From: Bifidobacterium sp.
GTDB taxonomy: Bacteria > Actinomycetota > Actinomycetes > Actinomycetales > Bifidobacteriaceae
Length of the DNA: 64,000 bases
Reading direction: 5' to 3'
Assembly (NCBI GenBank): GCA_022649135.1
Contig: JALCNP010000003.1
Location: 1-64,000 of the forward strand
The notes under the pieces are model-generated. The model did no database searches. It had not been told where the DNA came from and saw nothing but the letters and a program-made list of their open reading frames with translations. Both the position numbers and the translations under genes were made by a program. Below are positions 1-8,894 of this stretch, piece after piece. How positions within the stretch are numbered: the first letter of the stretch is position 1; the number at the start of each line of letters is the position of its first letter.

Positions 1-103
1 GTATGGGTTTGCGGGCTCCGTCGATCTGAAGGGGTCTGGTCTGCGGCGCCCTCGTGTTCTCGGCGCCGGTATTCCGGGGGGTGCCGTCTGTCGTGTCCAT
101 CAT
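1..103 (-). CDS. 5' end of an unidentified gene, cut by the window edge
   Basis: An ATG-ATG start at 103 is preceded by a good ribosome site (GAAAGGACG) and the frame stays open to the window edge. About 34 residues are visible, beginning MMDTTDGTPRNTGAEN, polar and without a recognisable motif. It lies directly downstream of the CoA-disulfide reductase gene on the same strand with a 31-base gap, so it is probably the second gene of that operon. What is visible looks like a flexible N-terminal tail; the function cannot be told. Confidence 0.5.
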   Translation of the reverse strand, partial: MMDTTDGTPRNTGAENTRAPQTRPLQIDGARKPI

Positions 104-134
104 GTGCCGTCCTTTCTCGGTGTGTGCATCTTTT

Positions 135-1799
135 TCAGTCGCGTCCCCGCGCGCCGGCCTGCAGTATGCGGCTAAGAGTGTTCATCCCTCCCGAGAGAAC
201 GGTCGAGTCGATGCCGTTCTGCTGGAGAATGCGGTGCGCGAGATACGCCCTTTTTCCCGATTCGCAGATCACCAGCGTGGTCTTTCCCTGTGCGGTCTTG
301 CGAATCTCGTCGATGTGCTCGCGTATTCGGGTGTGGGGGATGTGCAGAGAGGAGGGGATGTGTCCCTGTTCGTATTCGAAGGGGGAGCGGACGTCCAGCA
401 GGAGAAAGCCGGTCGGGTTCTTGATGAAGTCCTCCGGCTGAATCTGCCGCAGCAGTCCGCTGTGCAGATCCTGCGCCATGTAGCCCACGAAGTTGACGGG
501 GTCCTTGGCCGAGCCGAAGGGCGGGGCGTAGGCCAGGTCCAGGTCGATGAGGTCCTCCGCCCGCAGTCCGCCGCGCATGGCCGTCGCAATGACGTCGATG
601 CGTTTGTCCACTCCGGAGCCTCCGGCGATCTGCGCTCCCAGGATTGCACCGTCCCGGCCGACGCGAACGCGCATGTCTATCTGCTCGGCACCGGGGTAAT
701 ACCCCGCATGCTGCGAGGGAAGAAGGTGAAGGGTGTCGAAGTCGATGCCGCTTTCGCGAAGCGTTCGGGATGTGGGGCCCGTCGTCGCTATGACGGTCTG
801 CCCGACCCGTACTATGGCCGTTCCCAGCGTGCCGGGTATCGGGCGCGCGTGCTCGGGGTCCATGATCGCGTCCGCGACAAGCCTGCCGTCCCTGTTGGAG
901 GGGCCCGCCAGTGCCAGCGGGGTCTTCCGCCCCGTCACCATGTCGGTTCTCAGTGTTGCGTCGCCGGCGGCCCACACGTGGTCCATGCCGGTGCGGCCAT
1001 GCTCGTCGGTGATGATCCATCCCTTCGAGCATTCCACGCCCGATCGCTCGGCGAACTGTGTGCTCGGGCGTACGCCCGCCGAGGAGAGAATCAGCGATGC
1101 GGTGAGGTGCGATCCGTCGGACAGGCTCACCTCGGTGCCGTGATCGGTGGCTTCGAGGCTGTCGACCGTGGTGCCCAGGCGCAGATCGACCCCGAGGTGC
1201 CGCAGCGATTGGGTGGCATAGGAGGCGATGTCGTCGTCGATCATCGGCAGGGGGTGGGGACTTGCCTCGACGAGGGTGACGGGGATCTTTCTCTCGGCCA
1301 GATTCTCCGCGGCCTCGATGCCGATGAAGCCGCCACCGATGACGACCACGTGGATGTCCTTGGCTCCTGAGGAGATCGCCTCGTGGATGGACTGCGCGTC
1401 CTCGATGGTCCTCAGGGTCCGGATGTTCGGCGAGCCCGTGATGTTCATCGGTGGCTCGAACGCGTGCGTTCCGGGTGCAAGGACGAGTTCGTCGTAGTCG
1501 ATGTCGACGGTTTCGCCGCCGGCCCGGGAGACGTGGACGCGTTCCGCGTCGAATCCCGTTGCCTCGCTTCGCGTCATGACGGTGATGTTCAGCGAGGCGT
1601 GCAGCGAGTCCGGAGTCTCGATGCTGAGGGCCTCGCGGGAGGCTATCTGCCCGGAGAGGTAATAGGGGAGTCCGCAGCTTGCGCTGGAGACGTGGGGCGT
1701 CTTTTCGATCACGGTGATCGATGCGTCCTCGTTCAGGCGCCGGGCCCGTGCGGCGCAGCTCATTCCCGCGGCCGTTCCGCCGACGATGACTAGTTTCAT
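135..1799 (-). CDS. CoA-disulfide reductase / rhodanese fusion, FAD-dependent
   Basis: Predicted 554-residue flavoprotein that uses NAD(P)H to reduce CoA disulfide, CoA persulfide or polysulfide in the cytoplasm. The N-terminus has the FAD dinucleotide-binding loop VIVGGTAAGMS. The redox cysteine is Cys42 in SSASCGLPYY, the single-Cys signature of this family. A second NAD-binding loop (VVIGGGFIGIE) follows in the middle. The last ~100 residues form a rhodanese domain with the persulfide-carrying loop VICESGKRAYL at about residue 510. I chose the start at 1799, not the longer reading frame to 1871, because MKLVIVGG begins the family fold and has a GAAAGGACG ribosome site. The longer frame would run through the palindromic operator at 1827-1868. 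Fusions of this type are known from sulfide/persulfide detoxification operons. Confidence 0.93.
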   Translation of the reverse strand: MKLVIVGGTAAGMSCAARARRLNEDASITVIEKTPHVSSASCGLPYYLSGQIASREALSIETPDSLHASLNITVMTRSEATGFDAERVHVSRAGGETVDIDYDELVLAPGTHAFEPPMNITGSPNIRTLRTIEDAQSIHEAISSGAKDIHVVVIGGGFIGIEAAENLAERKIPVTLVEASPHPLPMIDDDIASYATQSLRHLGVDLRLGTTVDSLEATDHGTEVSLSDGSHLTASLILSSAGVRPSTQFAERSGVECSKGWIITDEHGRTGMDHVWAAGDATLRTDMVTGRKTPLALAGPSNRDGRLVADAIMDPEHARPIPGTLGTAIVRVGQTVIATTGPTSRTLRESGIDFDTLHLLPSQHAGYYPGAEQIDMRVRVGRDGAILGAQIAGGSGVDKRIDVIATAMRGGLRAEDLIDLDLAYAPPFGSAKDPVNFVGYMAQDLHSGLLRQIQPEDFIKNPTGFLLLDVRSPFEYEQGHIPSSLHIPHTRIREHIDEIRKTAQGKTTLVICESGKRAYLAHRILQQNGIDSTVLSGGMNTLSRILQAGARGRD

Positions 1800-1826
1800 G
1801 GGGCGTCCTTTCTCTGTCATGCCTTC

Positions 1827-1868
1827 AGCATACATCAATATACCCCCGGGGGTATATTGATGTATGCT
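1827..1868. promoter_or_regulatory. 42-bp perfect palindrome, CsoR/CstR-type operator
   Basis: Two 21-base arms meet at 1847/1848 without a spacer; the core reads ATACCCCCGGGGGTAT. C-runs and G-runs flanked by AT-rich arms are typical operators of the CsoR/CstR/RcnR repressor family. The site sits 28 bases upstream of the reductase start. A related core lies upstream of csoR at 54106-54126. CstR regulates persulfide genes including CoA reductase/rhodanese fusions, which fits; no CstR gene is visible nearby. Confidence 0.75.
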
Positions 1869-1970
1869 CAAAGGGTAAGGACGGCGTGCGCGCCGCGTGT
1901 GGACAGCCTCTATGGCGCTTTCGCCCGGCGTGGCCGTGCAGGGCCCGGGAATCCAAAGGAGCAGGGAATC

Positions 1971-2165
1971 ATGACCTCATCGGAGAAGAAGCCGAACGTT
2001 GACGACCGGAAGTCCGGCGTTGCCGACCGGATGGCGCAGAGCGAGGGCGGCAATCTGCTGCAGTCCCCCCGGAGCGGGCCGCGCTGCCCGTTCGTGCGGC
2101 TCGCATCGTGGATCGCATCCTGGAGCCATTCCTCCTCCCGGGAGGACGCGGCCGGCGGGCGCTAG
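1971..2165 (+). CDS. possible small protein, unrecognised
   Basis: Weakly supported 64-codon frame starting MTSSEKKPNVDDRKSG with an AAAGGAGCAGGG ribosome site 8 bases upstream. The first 25 residues are charged and plausible, but the remainder is Ser/Arg/Trp-rich and low in information, as expected from chance translation of G+C-rich DNA. It could be a decayed regulator of the neighbouring palindrome; I could not reconstruct a CsoR-like fold in any frame. Apart from this frame, 1869-2355 shows no other gene. Confidence 0.25.
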   Translation: MTSSEKKPNVDDRKSGVADRMAQSEGGNLLQSPRSGPRCPFVRLASWIASWSHSSSREDAAGGR

Positions 2166-2355
2166 CAATAGCGGTGCGCGATCAGACCGCGGCATCGGTG
2201 TCGGCGGTGCGGGTGCGCGCCGCCGCGGGGATTCGTGCCCGATTCGCATCTGCGATTCCTCTCGCACTCCCGCCGCCGGTGCACGATAAACGTCGTAGCG
2301 CCTCCTTAGAATCGCGCTGTGGATGTCATGGTCGACGGACAGGGAGAGAAAAGGG

Positions 2356-4002
2356 ATGAGGACGCGTTTTTTCGGCAGGTTTGTTGTGGGCGCGGCGGCG
2401 GGTGCCATGCTGTTGTCGGTTGCGGCGTGCGGATCGTCGTCGACGGATGCCCGATCGGGGGCGAGCGGTTCAAGCAGGCCGGTGATTTCGGTGAACAACA
2501 GCGAACCGCAGAATGGACTGATTCCAAGCGATACCAATGAGATGGGCGGAGGAAAGGTCATCCGATACCTCTTCGAGGGTCTGGTGAGCTTTGACGCCAA
2601 AGGCAGGCAGCACATGGAGGTCGCCCGGTCGATCACCCCGAACGCCGACGCCACCCGATACACGATCGCACTTAAAAAGGGGTGGAGGTTCACCAACGGC
2701 GAGCCCGTCACCTCCCGATCCTTTGCACGAGCATGGAGTTTTGCGGCCGATGCGAAAAACGCACAGAAAACCTCCAACCGCTTCTCCACCATCGCAGGGT
2801 ACGACCAGCTGCAGAAAGCCGATGCGGATCCCGATGCGCAGCTTTCCGGGTTGCACACGCCGGACGATTACACTCTCATCGTCGATATGAACCAGCCGGA
2901 TTCCGTGTTCACCACGAAGCTGGCGCATCAGTCGTATTTCCCGCTGCCCAGCGTGGCCTACAAGGATATGAAGAAGTTCGGTCAGGCGCCGATCGGCGAC
3001 GGCCCATACTCGTTCGCGTCATGGTCGCACAACAGGGACATCGTCATCAAACCGAACAAGAGCTACCGGGGCTCGCGAACCGTGGCCAACGGGGGCATCG
3101 AGTTCCGTGTCTACACCAGCGAGGACTCGGCGTATTCGGACGTGCTGTCCGGCAATCTCGACGTTCTCGACCAGGTTCCCCAGTCGGAGGTCGCCAGCTT
3201 CCGCGGCGACTCCTCCGTCACCGCATACAGTCAGCCCGGCTCCACCTTCCAGTCCTTCATCATCCCCGAACGCCTTGCGCACTTCGGCAGCGACCAGGAG
3301 GGAAGACTGCGCCGACAGGCGATCTCCATGGCCATCGACCGCGGGCAGATCGCCAAGAAACTCTATAACGGCACGGTCACCGCCGCCACTGACTTCACCT
3401 CGCCCCTCGTTCCCGAATACGCCACGAAGCTCGCAGGTGGCGGCGTTCTCTCGCACAACGCCCGAAAGGCCAGGGAGCTGTGGGGCAGAGCCAATTCCAT
3501 CAAGCCCTGGAGCGGCGGCTTCCGGGTGGCCTACAACGCCGACGGCGGGAACAAGGAATGGGTCGACGCCGTCTGCAACCAGATCAAAAACACTCTGGGC
3601 ATCGACGCTCAGGGCGAATCCTACGCCACTTTCAGCGATCTGCGCCAGCGCGTCAGCGACCGCTCCATCACCACGGCGTTCCGATCGGGGTGGATGCTCG
3701 ACTATCCCTCCGCCGAGGACTATCTCAACCCCCTGTACGCCTCCAGTGCCGCGGACGGACGGGGATCCAACGACGGGGACTACACAAGCAGGGATTTCGA
3801 CGGGGCTCTTGCCAACGCCCTGTCCCAGACAGACGCCGCCCGGCGAACCCAGGCGTTCACGAAGGCACAGGAGATTCTCATCAGGGATCTTCCATCGATT
3901 CCTCTGTGGTACGCCAACGTCGCCGCCGTGTCCGCGACGGGTGTGAGGAACGTGGCCTTCGACTACACGAATCTGCCCACCTACAACACCATAACCAAGT
4001 AG
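2356..4002 (+). CDS. Peptide ABC transporter substrate-binding lipoprotein (family 5, OppA/DppA)
   Basis: 548-residue extracellular binding protein anchored as a lipoprotein. The signal peptide MRTRFFGRFVVGAAAGAMLL is followed by the lipobox SVAAC with the lipidated Cys at about residue 26 and a Ser-rich linker. The body matches the SBP_bac_5 fold: an N-terminal stretch with YLFEGLVSFD, a central PIGDGPYSF, and late RSGWMLDYPSAEDYLNPLY and IPLWY. Start 2356 is chosen for the AGGGAGAG ribosome site and the proper signal peptide; a longer frame begins at 2323. No permease or ATPase genes adjoin it, so it is probably an orphan receptor serving a permease elsewhere. The ligand is probably a peptide. 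Confidence 0.9.
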   Translation: MRTRFFGRFVVGAAAGAMLLSVAACGSSSTDARSGASGSSRPVISVNNSEPQNGLIPSDTNEMGGGKVIRYLFEGLVSFDAKGRQHMEVARSITPNADATRYTIALKKGWRFTNGEPVTSRSFARAWSFAADAKNAQKTSNRFSTIAGYDQLQKADADPDAQLSGLHTPDDYTLIVDMNQPDSVFTTKLAHQSYFPLPSVAYKDMKKFGQAPIGDGPYSFASWSHNRDIVIKPNKSYRGSRTVANGGIEFRVYTSEDSAYSDVLSGNLDVLDQVPQSEVASFRGDSSVTAYSQPGSTFQSFIIPERLAHFGSDQEGRLRRQAISMAIDRGQIAKKLYNGTVTAATDFTSPLVPEYATKLAGGGVLSHNARKARELWGRANSIKPWSGGFRVAYNADGGNKEWVDAVCNQIKNTLGIDAQGESYATFSDLRQRVSDRSITTAFRSGWMLDYPSAEDYLNPLYASSAADGRGSNDGDYTSRDFDGALANALSQTDAARRTQAFTKAQEILIRDLPSIPLWYANVAAVSATGVRNVAFDYTNLPTYNTITK

Positions 4003-4003
4003 A

Positions 4004-4032
4004 CGGGCGGGCCCCCGCCGGAGATCCGCCCG
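4004..4032. terminator. Possible bidirectional hairpin between convergent genes
   Basis: A seven-base G+C stem (CGGGCGG / CCGCCCG) lies between the stop of the binding-protein gene and the stop of the convergent peptidase gene. There is no clear T tract, so this is a weak call. Confidence 0.35.
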
Positions 4033-4087
4033 CACACCCCATGCAGGCCGGCCTGTGGCAACGCGAACCGGCACCTGCATGGGCTCG

Positions 4088-5032
4088 TCAGCTGTGCACG
4101 TGGCTGCCCCGGGGGGACATCCACCCGCAGTTCATCATCTCGCTGTTGAATATCATCACGCCCGGGCCTTCGGCCGGGACGATGATCATCCCGCCGTCGC
4201 CGTTGTGTCGCGCGACGCCGTCCAGCGCAGCCGCCGCCGCGTCTGCGGGTTTCTGACCGCCGAAGAGAACGCGGTCGGAGACCTGGTGCGCCGCGACCTC
4301 CTTGACGAATGCCTCGCCGATGCCCGTGCACGAGACGGCGACCGTCTCGTTGCTCGCATAGGTTCCGCAGCCGGGAAGGGGCGAGTCGCCGACCCGCCCG
4401 GGCATCTGATTGGTGATGCCACCGGTGGAGGTGCCTGCGGCGAGGTTCCCCTGGGCGTCCCGCGCCACGGCCCCGATGGTCCCGTGCTTCTCCCATTCAT
4501 CGCCGTTGCTCTGGGCCTCGCGCAACGATTCCCTGCGGGCGTCGGTGATGAAATACGAGCTGTCGCGCAGCTCGACTCCCCAGGATCTGAGTTCCTCGTC
4601 GCCGGGTTCGGCGAACATCACATGCTTCGTGCGTTCCTTCACGGCTCGGGCCACCTCGATCGGGTTCTTCGACGTGGTCAGGCCGCAGGCGGCCCCGACC
4701 TCGCCGTCCGCGCCCGTCATCAGACATGCATCCATGGAGACGATTCCCTCGCTCGTCAGGGCGGCGCCGTGACCGGCGTTGAATTCGGGGGCGTCCTCCA
4801 TCACCCGGATCGCCGCGCAGACGGCGTCCTCGGCAGTGGCGCCGCGTTCGAGCAGAGCATACCCTGCGTCCAGCGCCTTCCGCAGATCGCCTTCGACCTG
4901 CGCGCGCCGGTCCGGAGTGTTTTTCCGGCTGTACTCGCCTGCGCCGGCGTGGATCACCAGAAGGATCCCGTTGGGATCGGCGTCGGCTGTCTCGATGGTG
5001 GACTGCGGCAGATCATGTTCGGTGCGCGTCAT
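4088..5032 (-). CDS. Type III L-asparaginase / isoaspartyl peptidase (Ntn hydrolase)
   Basis: 314-residue N-terminal-nucleophile hydrolase that cleaves isoaspartyl dipeptides and L-asparagine. Expected self-cleavage occurs before Thr185 in KHGTIGAVARD, giving alpha and beta subunits. The substrate-binding segment GTSTGGITNQMPGRVGDSP follows 14 residues later, exactly as in plant-type asparaginases. The N-terminal part has the family signature VIHAGAG and EFNAGHGAALT. Length is normal. No signal peptide is seen, so it is cytoplasmic, where it may clear isoaspartyl peptides. It is transcribed towards the binding-protein gene, and the AraC gene ends 111 bases upstream in the same direction. Confidence 0.92.
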   Translation of the reverse strand: MTRTEHDLPQSTIETADADPNGILLVIHAGAGEYSRKNTPDRRAQVEGDLRKALDAGYALLERGATAEDAVCAAIRVMEDAPEFNAGHGAALTSEGIVSMDACLMTGADGEVGAACGLTTSKNPIEVARAVKERTKHVMFAEPGDEELRSWGVELRDSSYFITDARRESLREAQSNGDEWEKHGTIGAVARDAQGNLAAGTSTGGITNQMPGRVGDSPLPGCGTYASNETVAVSCTGIGEAFVKEVAAHQVSDRVLFGGQKPADAAAAALDGVARHNGDGGMIIVPAEGPGVMIFNSEMMNCGWMSPRGSHVHS

Positions 5033-5142
5033 GCAAAACCCCTTTTGTGAAGATGATAACGAGATGCCATCTTACGCTCGGCTGAGGTCGCTCTGCATTG
5101 CTTTCGCGATCGTGCGAATTTCCGGATGCCGCGTCCGCGCTG

Positions 5143-6303
5143 TTATTTCTCCTGGCCGGCGAATTGGGTCGGAGTCAGACCGCAGTGCCGTCTGAACACC
5201 TTGTCGAAATAGTTTCGCGAGGCGAATCCCATGCACTGGGACACGTCCCGTATCGTCATGGAATGGGTGGCGAGGAGGGTTTTCGCCTCGTCGATCTTGG
5301 CCTCGTTGATGTAGTCGGTGACGGTCTTCCCCATCTCCTTCCTGAACAACGACGACAGGTACGAGGTGCTCAGACCGATGTCGTGTGCGACGCGGCACGT
5401 CGAAATGCGCTGGGACAGATGCCGACGAATCCATATCAGGCTTTGCGCGACGTAGGGCGATGCGGATGCGGGAACGGCGCTCGAGCCCGCCCTGTTCGCG
5501 AAGTCGATGACCATGGTGGACATCAGGGCATACAGGTTCTGCGGGCTGTCGATGCTCTCGGCCATTCGAATGTACGCGTCGCTGAGGGCGAAGGCCTCCT
5601 GGGGCTCCACCCCTCCGAGTATGGCGGAACGCGAGACCAGGGTCGCGGTGACGATGGTGATGTTGCGAAGATTGCTGGTGCCATCGTGCCCGATGCTGAA
5701 ATCCTCTCTGAACTGAGTGCGTCTGAAGACCGATGTGAGGGCCTCCGTGTCCCCGTGCTGGACGTAGGTCAGAAGAAGTCGCTCCGAACGGTAGTTGTCG
5801 CTGGAATCGTTGTTGCTGAAGGCGTAGGGGACCGGATCCTGCGCACGGTTCCCTTTCCCGGCGTCGTCCGCGCCGAACAGGATGGATTCCGGCTGAACGG
5901 TGATGCCGGTCATAACCTTGGATGCCATGGACAGTATGTTGGCGAACTGCGCGATGGAGAGGATGGGGATGTCCCGCAGATATTCCTCGAAGGCGGGGAG
6001 CCTCTCCTGGGTGATGTGGAGCTCCCGGGCGCGTGCCGCGGTGCCTGAGCGGTCGAGCTCCGTTCTTTTCGCGGGTCCGAGCACATAGAATTCCCCGTCG
6101 CCGGTGCGGATTATCCCCAGACTGTCAAGCGATCTGGTCACGATCAGGGCACAGGCCCCGCGCGTCTTGTCGAACGCTGGCATGTACAGGATGGCCGGGT
6201 CGGGGCTGAACAGCTCCCCCCGGCTCTCCACCTGCACGTTTCCTGCATATCGTCGCACCGCGAGGCCGAATATGGTGACAAGATACTCCATGATGTAGTG
6301 CAT
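5143..6303 (-). CDS. AraC-family transcriptional regulator
   Basis: 386-residue DNA-binding regulator. The C-terminal ~100 residues hold the two AraC helix-turn-helix units (VAHDIGLSTSYLSSLFRKE and IRDVSQCMGFASRNYFDKVF). The N-terminal 280 residues form an all-alpha/beta sensor region that I cannot assign to a known ligand family. Start: frames are open to 6321, but ATG 6303 is preceded after six bases by a TATACT box, which suggests a leaderless start there. It is divergent from the GH3-GPH-GH78-SDR operon with 98 bases between, so it most likely activates that operon in response to the imported glycoside or its sugar. Confidence 0.85.
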   Translation of the reverse strand: MHYIMEYLVTIFGLAVRRYAGNVQVESRGELFSPDPAILYMPAFDKTRGACALIVTRSLDSLGIIRTGDGEFYVLGPAKRTELDRSGTAARARELHITQERLPAFEEYLRDIPILSIAQFANILSMASKVMTGITVQPESILFGADDAGKGNRAQDPVPYAFSNNDSSDNYRSERLLLTYVQHGDTEALTSVFRRTQFREDFSIGHDGTSNLRNITIVTATLVSRSAILGGVEPQEAFALSDAYIRMAESIDSPQNLYALMSTMVIDFANRAGSSAVPASASPYVAQSLIWIRRHLSQRISTCRVAHDIGLSTSYLSSLFRKEMGKTVTDYINEAKIDEAKTLLATHSMTIRDVSQCMGFASRNYFDKVFRRHCGLTPTQFAGQEK

Positions 6304-6401
6304 GAAAAAAGTATATGCCATCTAAAAATAGTGTACGCACCCAGAGCGGACGGAACCTTATCGTTGCACTCACAACAACGTTCAAGGGAGAGCCATACGA
6401 A

Positions 6402-8894
6402 ATGGACATAGCACGAATCATTGCACGGCTGACTCTCTCGCAGAAGATCGCCCTGGTCGAGGGCCACGACTCCTGGCACACCTTCGCGGTGCCGGAGAAC
6501 GGCATTCGGGCGCTCACCCTTACCGACGGCCCCCATGGCCTGCGCATGGCCAGGCAGGCGCAGGGCGGCTTCGACGTCGATGACAACGAGGAGAGCACGG
6601 CGTTCCCGACGTCGGCAACGGTGGGCTCCTCCTGGAACCCTGCACATGCGTATGCGATCGGCCGGGCGATCGCGCAGGAATGCGTCGAACGCGGTGTCGA
6701 TGTTCTCCTCGCCCCGGGAATCAACATCAAACGCAACCCCTTGTGCGGCAGGAACTTCGAATACTATTCCGAGGACCCGCTCTTGTCGGGCGCGTTCGGT
6801 TCGCAGTTCGTTCAGGGGGTGCAATCGCGGGGAGTGGGGTGCGCCGTCAAGCATTTCGCGGCCAACTCGAACGAGAACTACCGGTTCGTGGGGGACAGCC
6901 AGGTCGACGAGCGGGCGTTGCGGGAGATCTACATGAGGGCCTTCGAAAGGGTGGTGAGGCAGGCGCATCCCTATGCCGTGATGACTTCGTACAACAAGGT
7001 CAACGGGGTGTTCGCCTCCGAAAACGCGTCTCTTCTGCGCGGCACGCTGCGACAGGAGTGGGGATTCGACGGACTGGTCATGACCGATTGGGGCGGAACC
7101 CATGATCGCGTCGCGAGCATGCTCGCGGGCTGCGACCTCGACATGCCCGGAGGCGTGATTCACAACCGCATCCTGCTTGCGCAAGCCATCCGCTCCGGCG
7201 AGATGAGCATGGAGGTTCTGGATCGCGCCGTCGGAAGGGTGCTTCTTCTGGGCGAACGGGCATCGGCCGCGCACGCGTCCCACCCTCGCGCGGAAGGGCA
7301 CGACGAAGCGTCCGTGCATTCGATATCACGAAGCACCCTGGCCCACAATGAGGCACTGGCCCTCGAGGTGGCCAAGGACAGCGCCGTTCTTCTCGCCAAT
7401 GACGGAACCCTTCCGCTCAAGGAACAGGACGGGCTGCTGGTCGTGGGGGAGATGTTCGAAAAGCTGAAGTTCCAGGGTGCCGGATCCTCTCTGATCAATC
7501 CTCCGACGGTTGTCTCGCCTCGGCAGGCTTTCGACAGACGCTCCATACGCTACTCCTATGCGCCCGGATACCGGTCGTCGCACACGAAACCCGAGCCGGA
7601 GATCGCGCGCGAGGCCCTCCGCATGGCCCGGAAGGCCACGACCATACTGGTGTTCGCCGGACTGACGGATTTCGATGAGAGCGAGGGATTCGACCGCGAA
7701 TCCATGGCCCTGCCCGAGGCGCAGCGACGACTGATCGAAGAGCTTCTCGACACGGGCAAGCCCGTCGTGCTCGTGCTGTTCGCTGGAGCCCCCGTCGAGC
7801 TTCCGTTCGCCGATCGTCTCCGCGCCATTCTGGACATGTATTTGCCGGGAATGGCGGGGGGTGAGGCCGCCGCGGCCCTGCTGCTGGGGGAGGAAAGCCC
7901 CCGTGGGAAGCTGACGGAAAGCTGGCTGAAAACGGCAGACGACAGCAGCAGTTGCGCGGACTACGACAAGGACGAGGTCGCACGGTACTACGAAAGCATC
8001 TACGTGGGGTATCGCTGCTATGACAAGGCGGGCATACAGCCCCTTTTCCATTTCGGGCACGGTCTGTCATACACGGCGTTTTCCTATGCCGACCTCCACG
8101 TCAGCCGCGAGAAACGACGGATCACGGTGAACTGCACGGTGAAGAACATCGGAGACGTGGATGCCAGCGAGGTGGTCCAGCTGTATTCCGGCGACAATCA
8201 CGGGAGCGTGTTCAAGGCCGAACGGGAGCTCAGGGCCTTTGCCAAGGTACGTCTGCGGGCGGGCGAATCCGCGAGGGTCTCCATGGGCTTTTCGATCGAT
8301 GATCTCTCATATTGGAATGTGCGGGAGCATCGATGGGTGTGCGAGAGCGGCGAGTATCCGCTGATGGTCGGTGCGGCGAGCGACGATATCCGACTGAGTG
8401 CGACCCTGACGATCGATGACGGCGAGCTCGTCCCGAGCCCCTACTCGCAGGCGGTCAGCCGCGCGTACGCTCAGCCTCCCCGATCCGTGCCGAAGGAATT
8501 CGAGGACCTTCTCGGCCGAAAGATCGATCCCCACCCCGCGCGATGGCCCGTCACGATGGAGTCGCGGCTGCTTGATTTCCGCCACTCGCCCATGGGAAGA
8601 ATCCTGTACCGGGCGATTCTCGGCACCGTGGAAAAGAACTATCGAACCGCGCTGAAGATGCCCGATTCGCTGGAGAGGGACTCCCGGCTGAAGAACTCGT
8701 ATTTCATCGTGAGGATGATGCCCTACAACTCGCCCCGCTCGATGTGCATGTCCTCGTCCGGAGCCTTCTCCTACAGCATGGCCAAGGGATTCCCCCTGCT
8801 GGCGAACGGGCATCTTATCGCCGGGGTGAGGACGATGCTGGCCAAGGAACATGACCCCATCGATCTCGTCGACAGGGAAGGAACCCGTTCATGA
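6402..8894 (+). CDS. Glycoside hydrolase family 3 beta-glycosidase
   Basis: 830-residue intracellular exo-beta-glycosidase; no signal peptide. The (alpha/beta)8 domain contains KHFAANSNENYR and the nucleophile Asp229 in LVMTDWGGTHDR. The second alpha/beta sandwich follows, then a fibronectin-III-like domain (VVQLYSGDNHGSVFKAEREL to about residue 680). A further ~140 residues past that domain, including a PARWPVTMESRLLDF segment, exceed the usual GH3 core. Start 6402 is supported by a CAAGGGAG ribosome site. The stop overlaps the next start by ATGA, so translation is coupled. Substrate is likely a beta-glucoside, or a xyloside, released or imported together with a rhamnoside. Confidence 0.93.
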   Translation: MDIARIIARLTLSQKIALVEGHDSWHTFAVPENGIRALTLTDGPHGLRMARQAQGGFDVDDNEESTAFPTSATVGSSWNPAHAYAIGRAIAQECVERGVDVLLAPGINIKRNPLCGRNFEYYSEDPLLSGAFGSQFVQGVQSRGVGCAVKHFAANSNENYRFVGDSQVDERALREIYMRAFERVVRQAHPYAVMTSYNKVNGVFASENASLLRGTLRQEWGFDGLVMTDWGGTHDRVASMLAGCDLDMPGGVIHNRILLAQAIRSGEMSMEVLDRAVGRVLLLGERASAAHASHPRAEGHDEASVHSISRSTLAHNEALALEVAKDSAVLLANDGTLPLKEQDGLLVVGEMFEKLKFQGAGSSLINPPTVVSPRQAFDRRSIRYSYAPGYRSSHTKPEPEIAREALRMARKATTILVFAGLTDFDESEGFDRESMALPEAQRRLIEELLDTGKPVVLVLFAGAPVELPFADRLRAILDMYLPGMAGGEAAAALLLGEESPRGKLTESWLKTADDSSSCADYDKDEVARYYESIYVGYRCYDKAGIQPLFHFGHGLSYTAFSYADLHVSREKRRITVNCTVKNIGDVDASEVVQLYSGDNHGSVFKAERELRAFAKVRLRAGESARVSMGFSIDDLSYWNVREHRWVCESGEYPLMVGAASDDIRLSATLTIDDGELVPSPYSQAVSRAYAQPPRSVPKEFEDLLGRKIDPHPARWPVTMESRLLDFRHSPMGRILYRAILGTVEKNYRTALKMPDSLERDSRLKNSYFIVRMMPYNSPRSMCMSSSGAFSYSMAKGFPLLANGHLIAGVRTMLAKEHDPIDLVDREGTRS

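Noticed and set aside
54-1370. 438-residue plus-strand frame
   Set aside because: Antisense shadow of the CoA-disulfide reductase gene, no motif.
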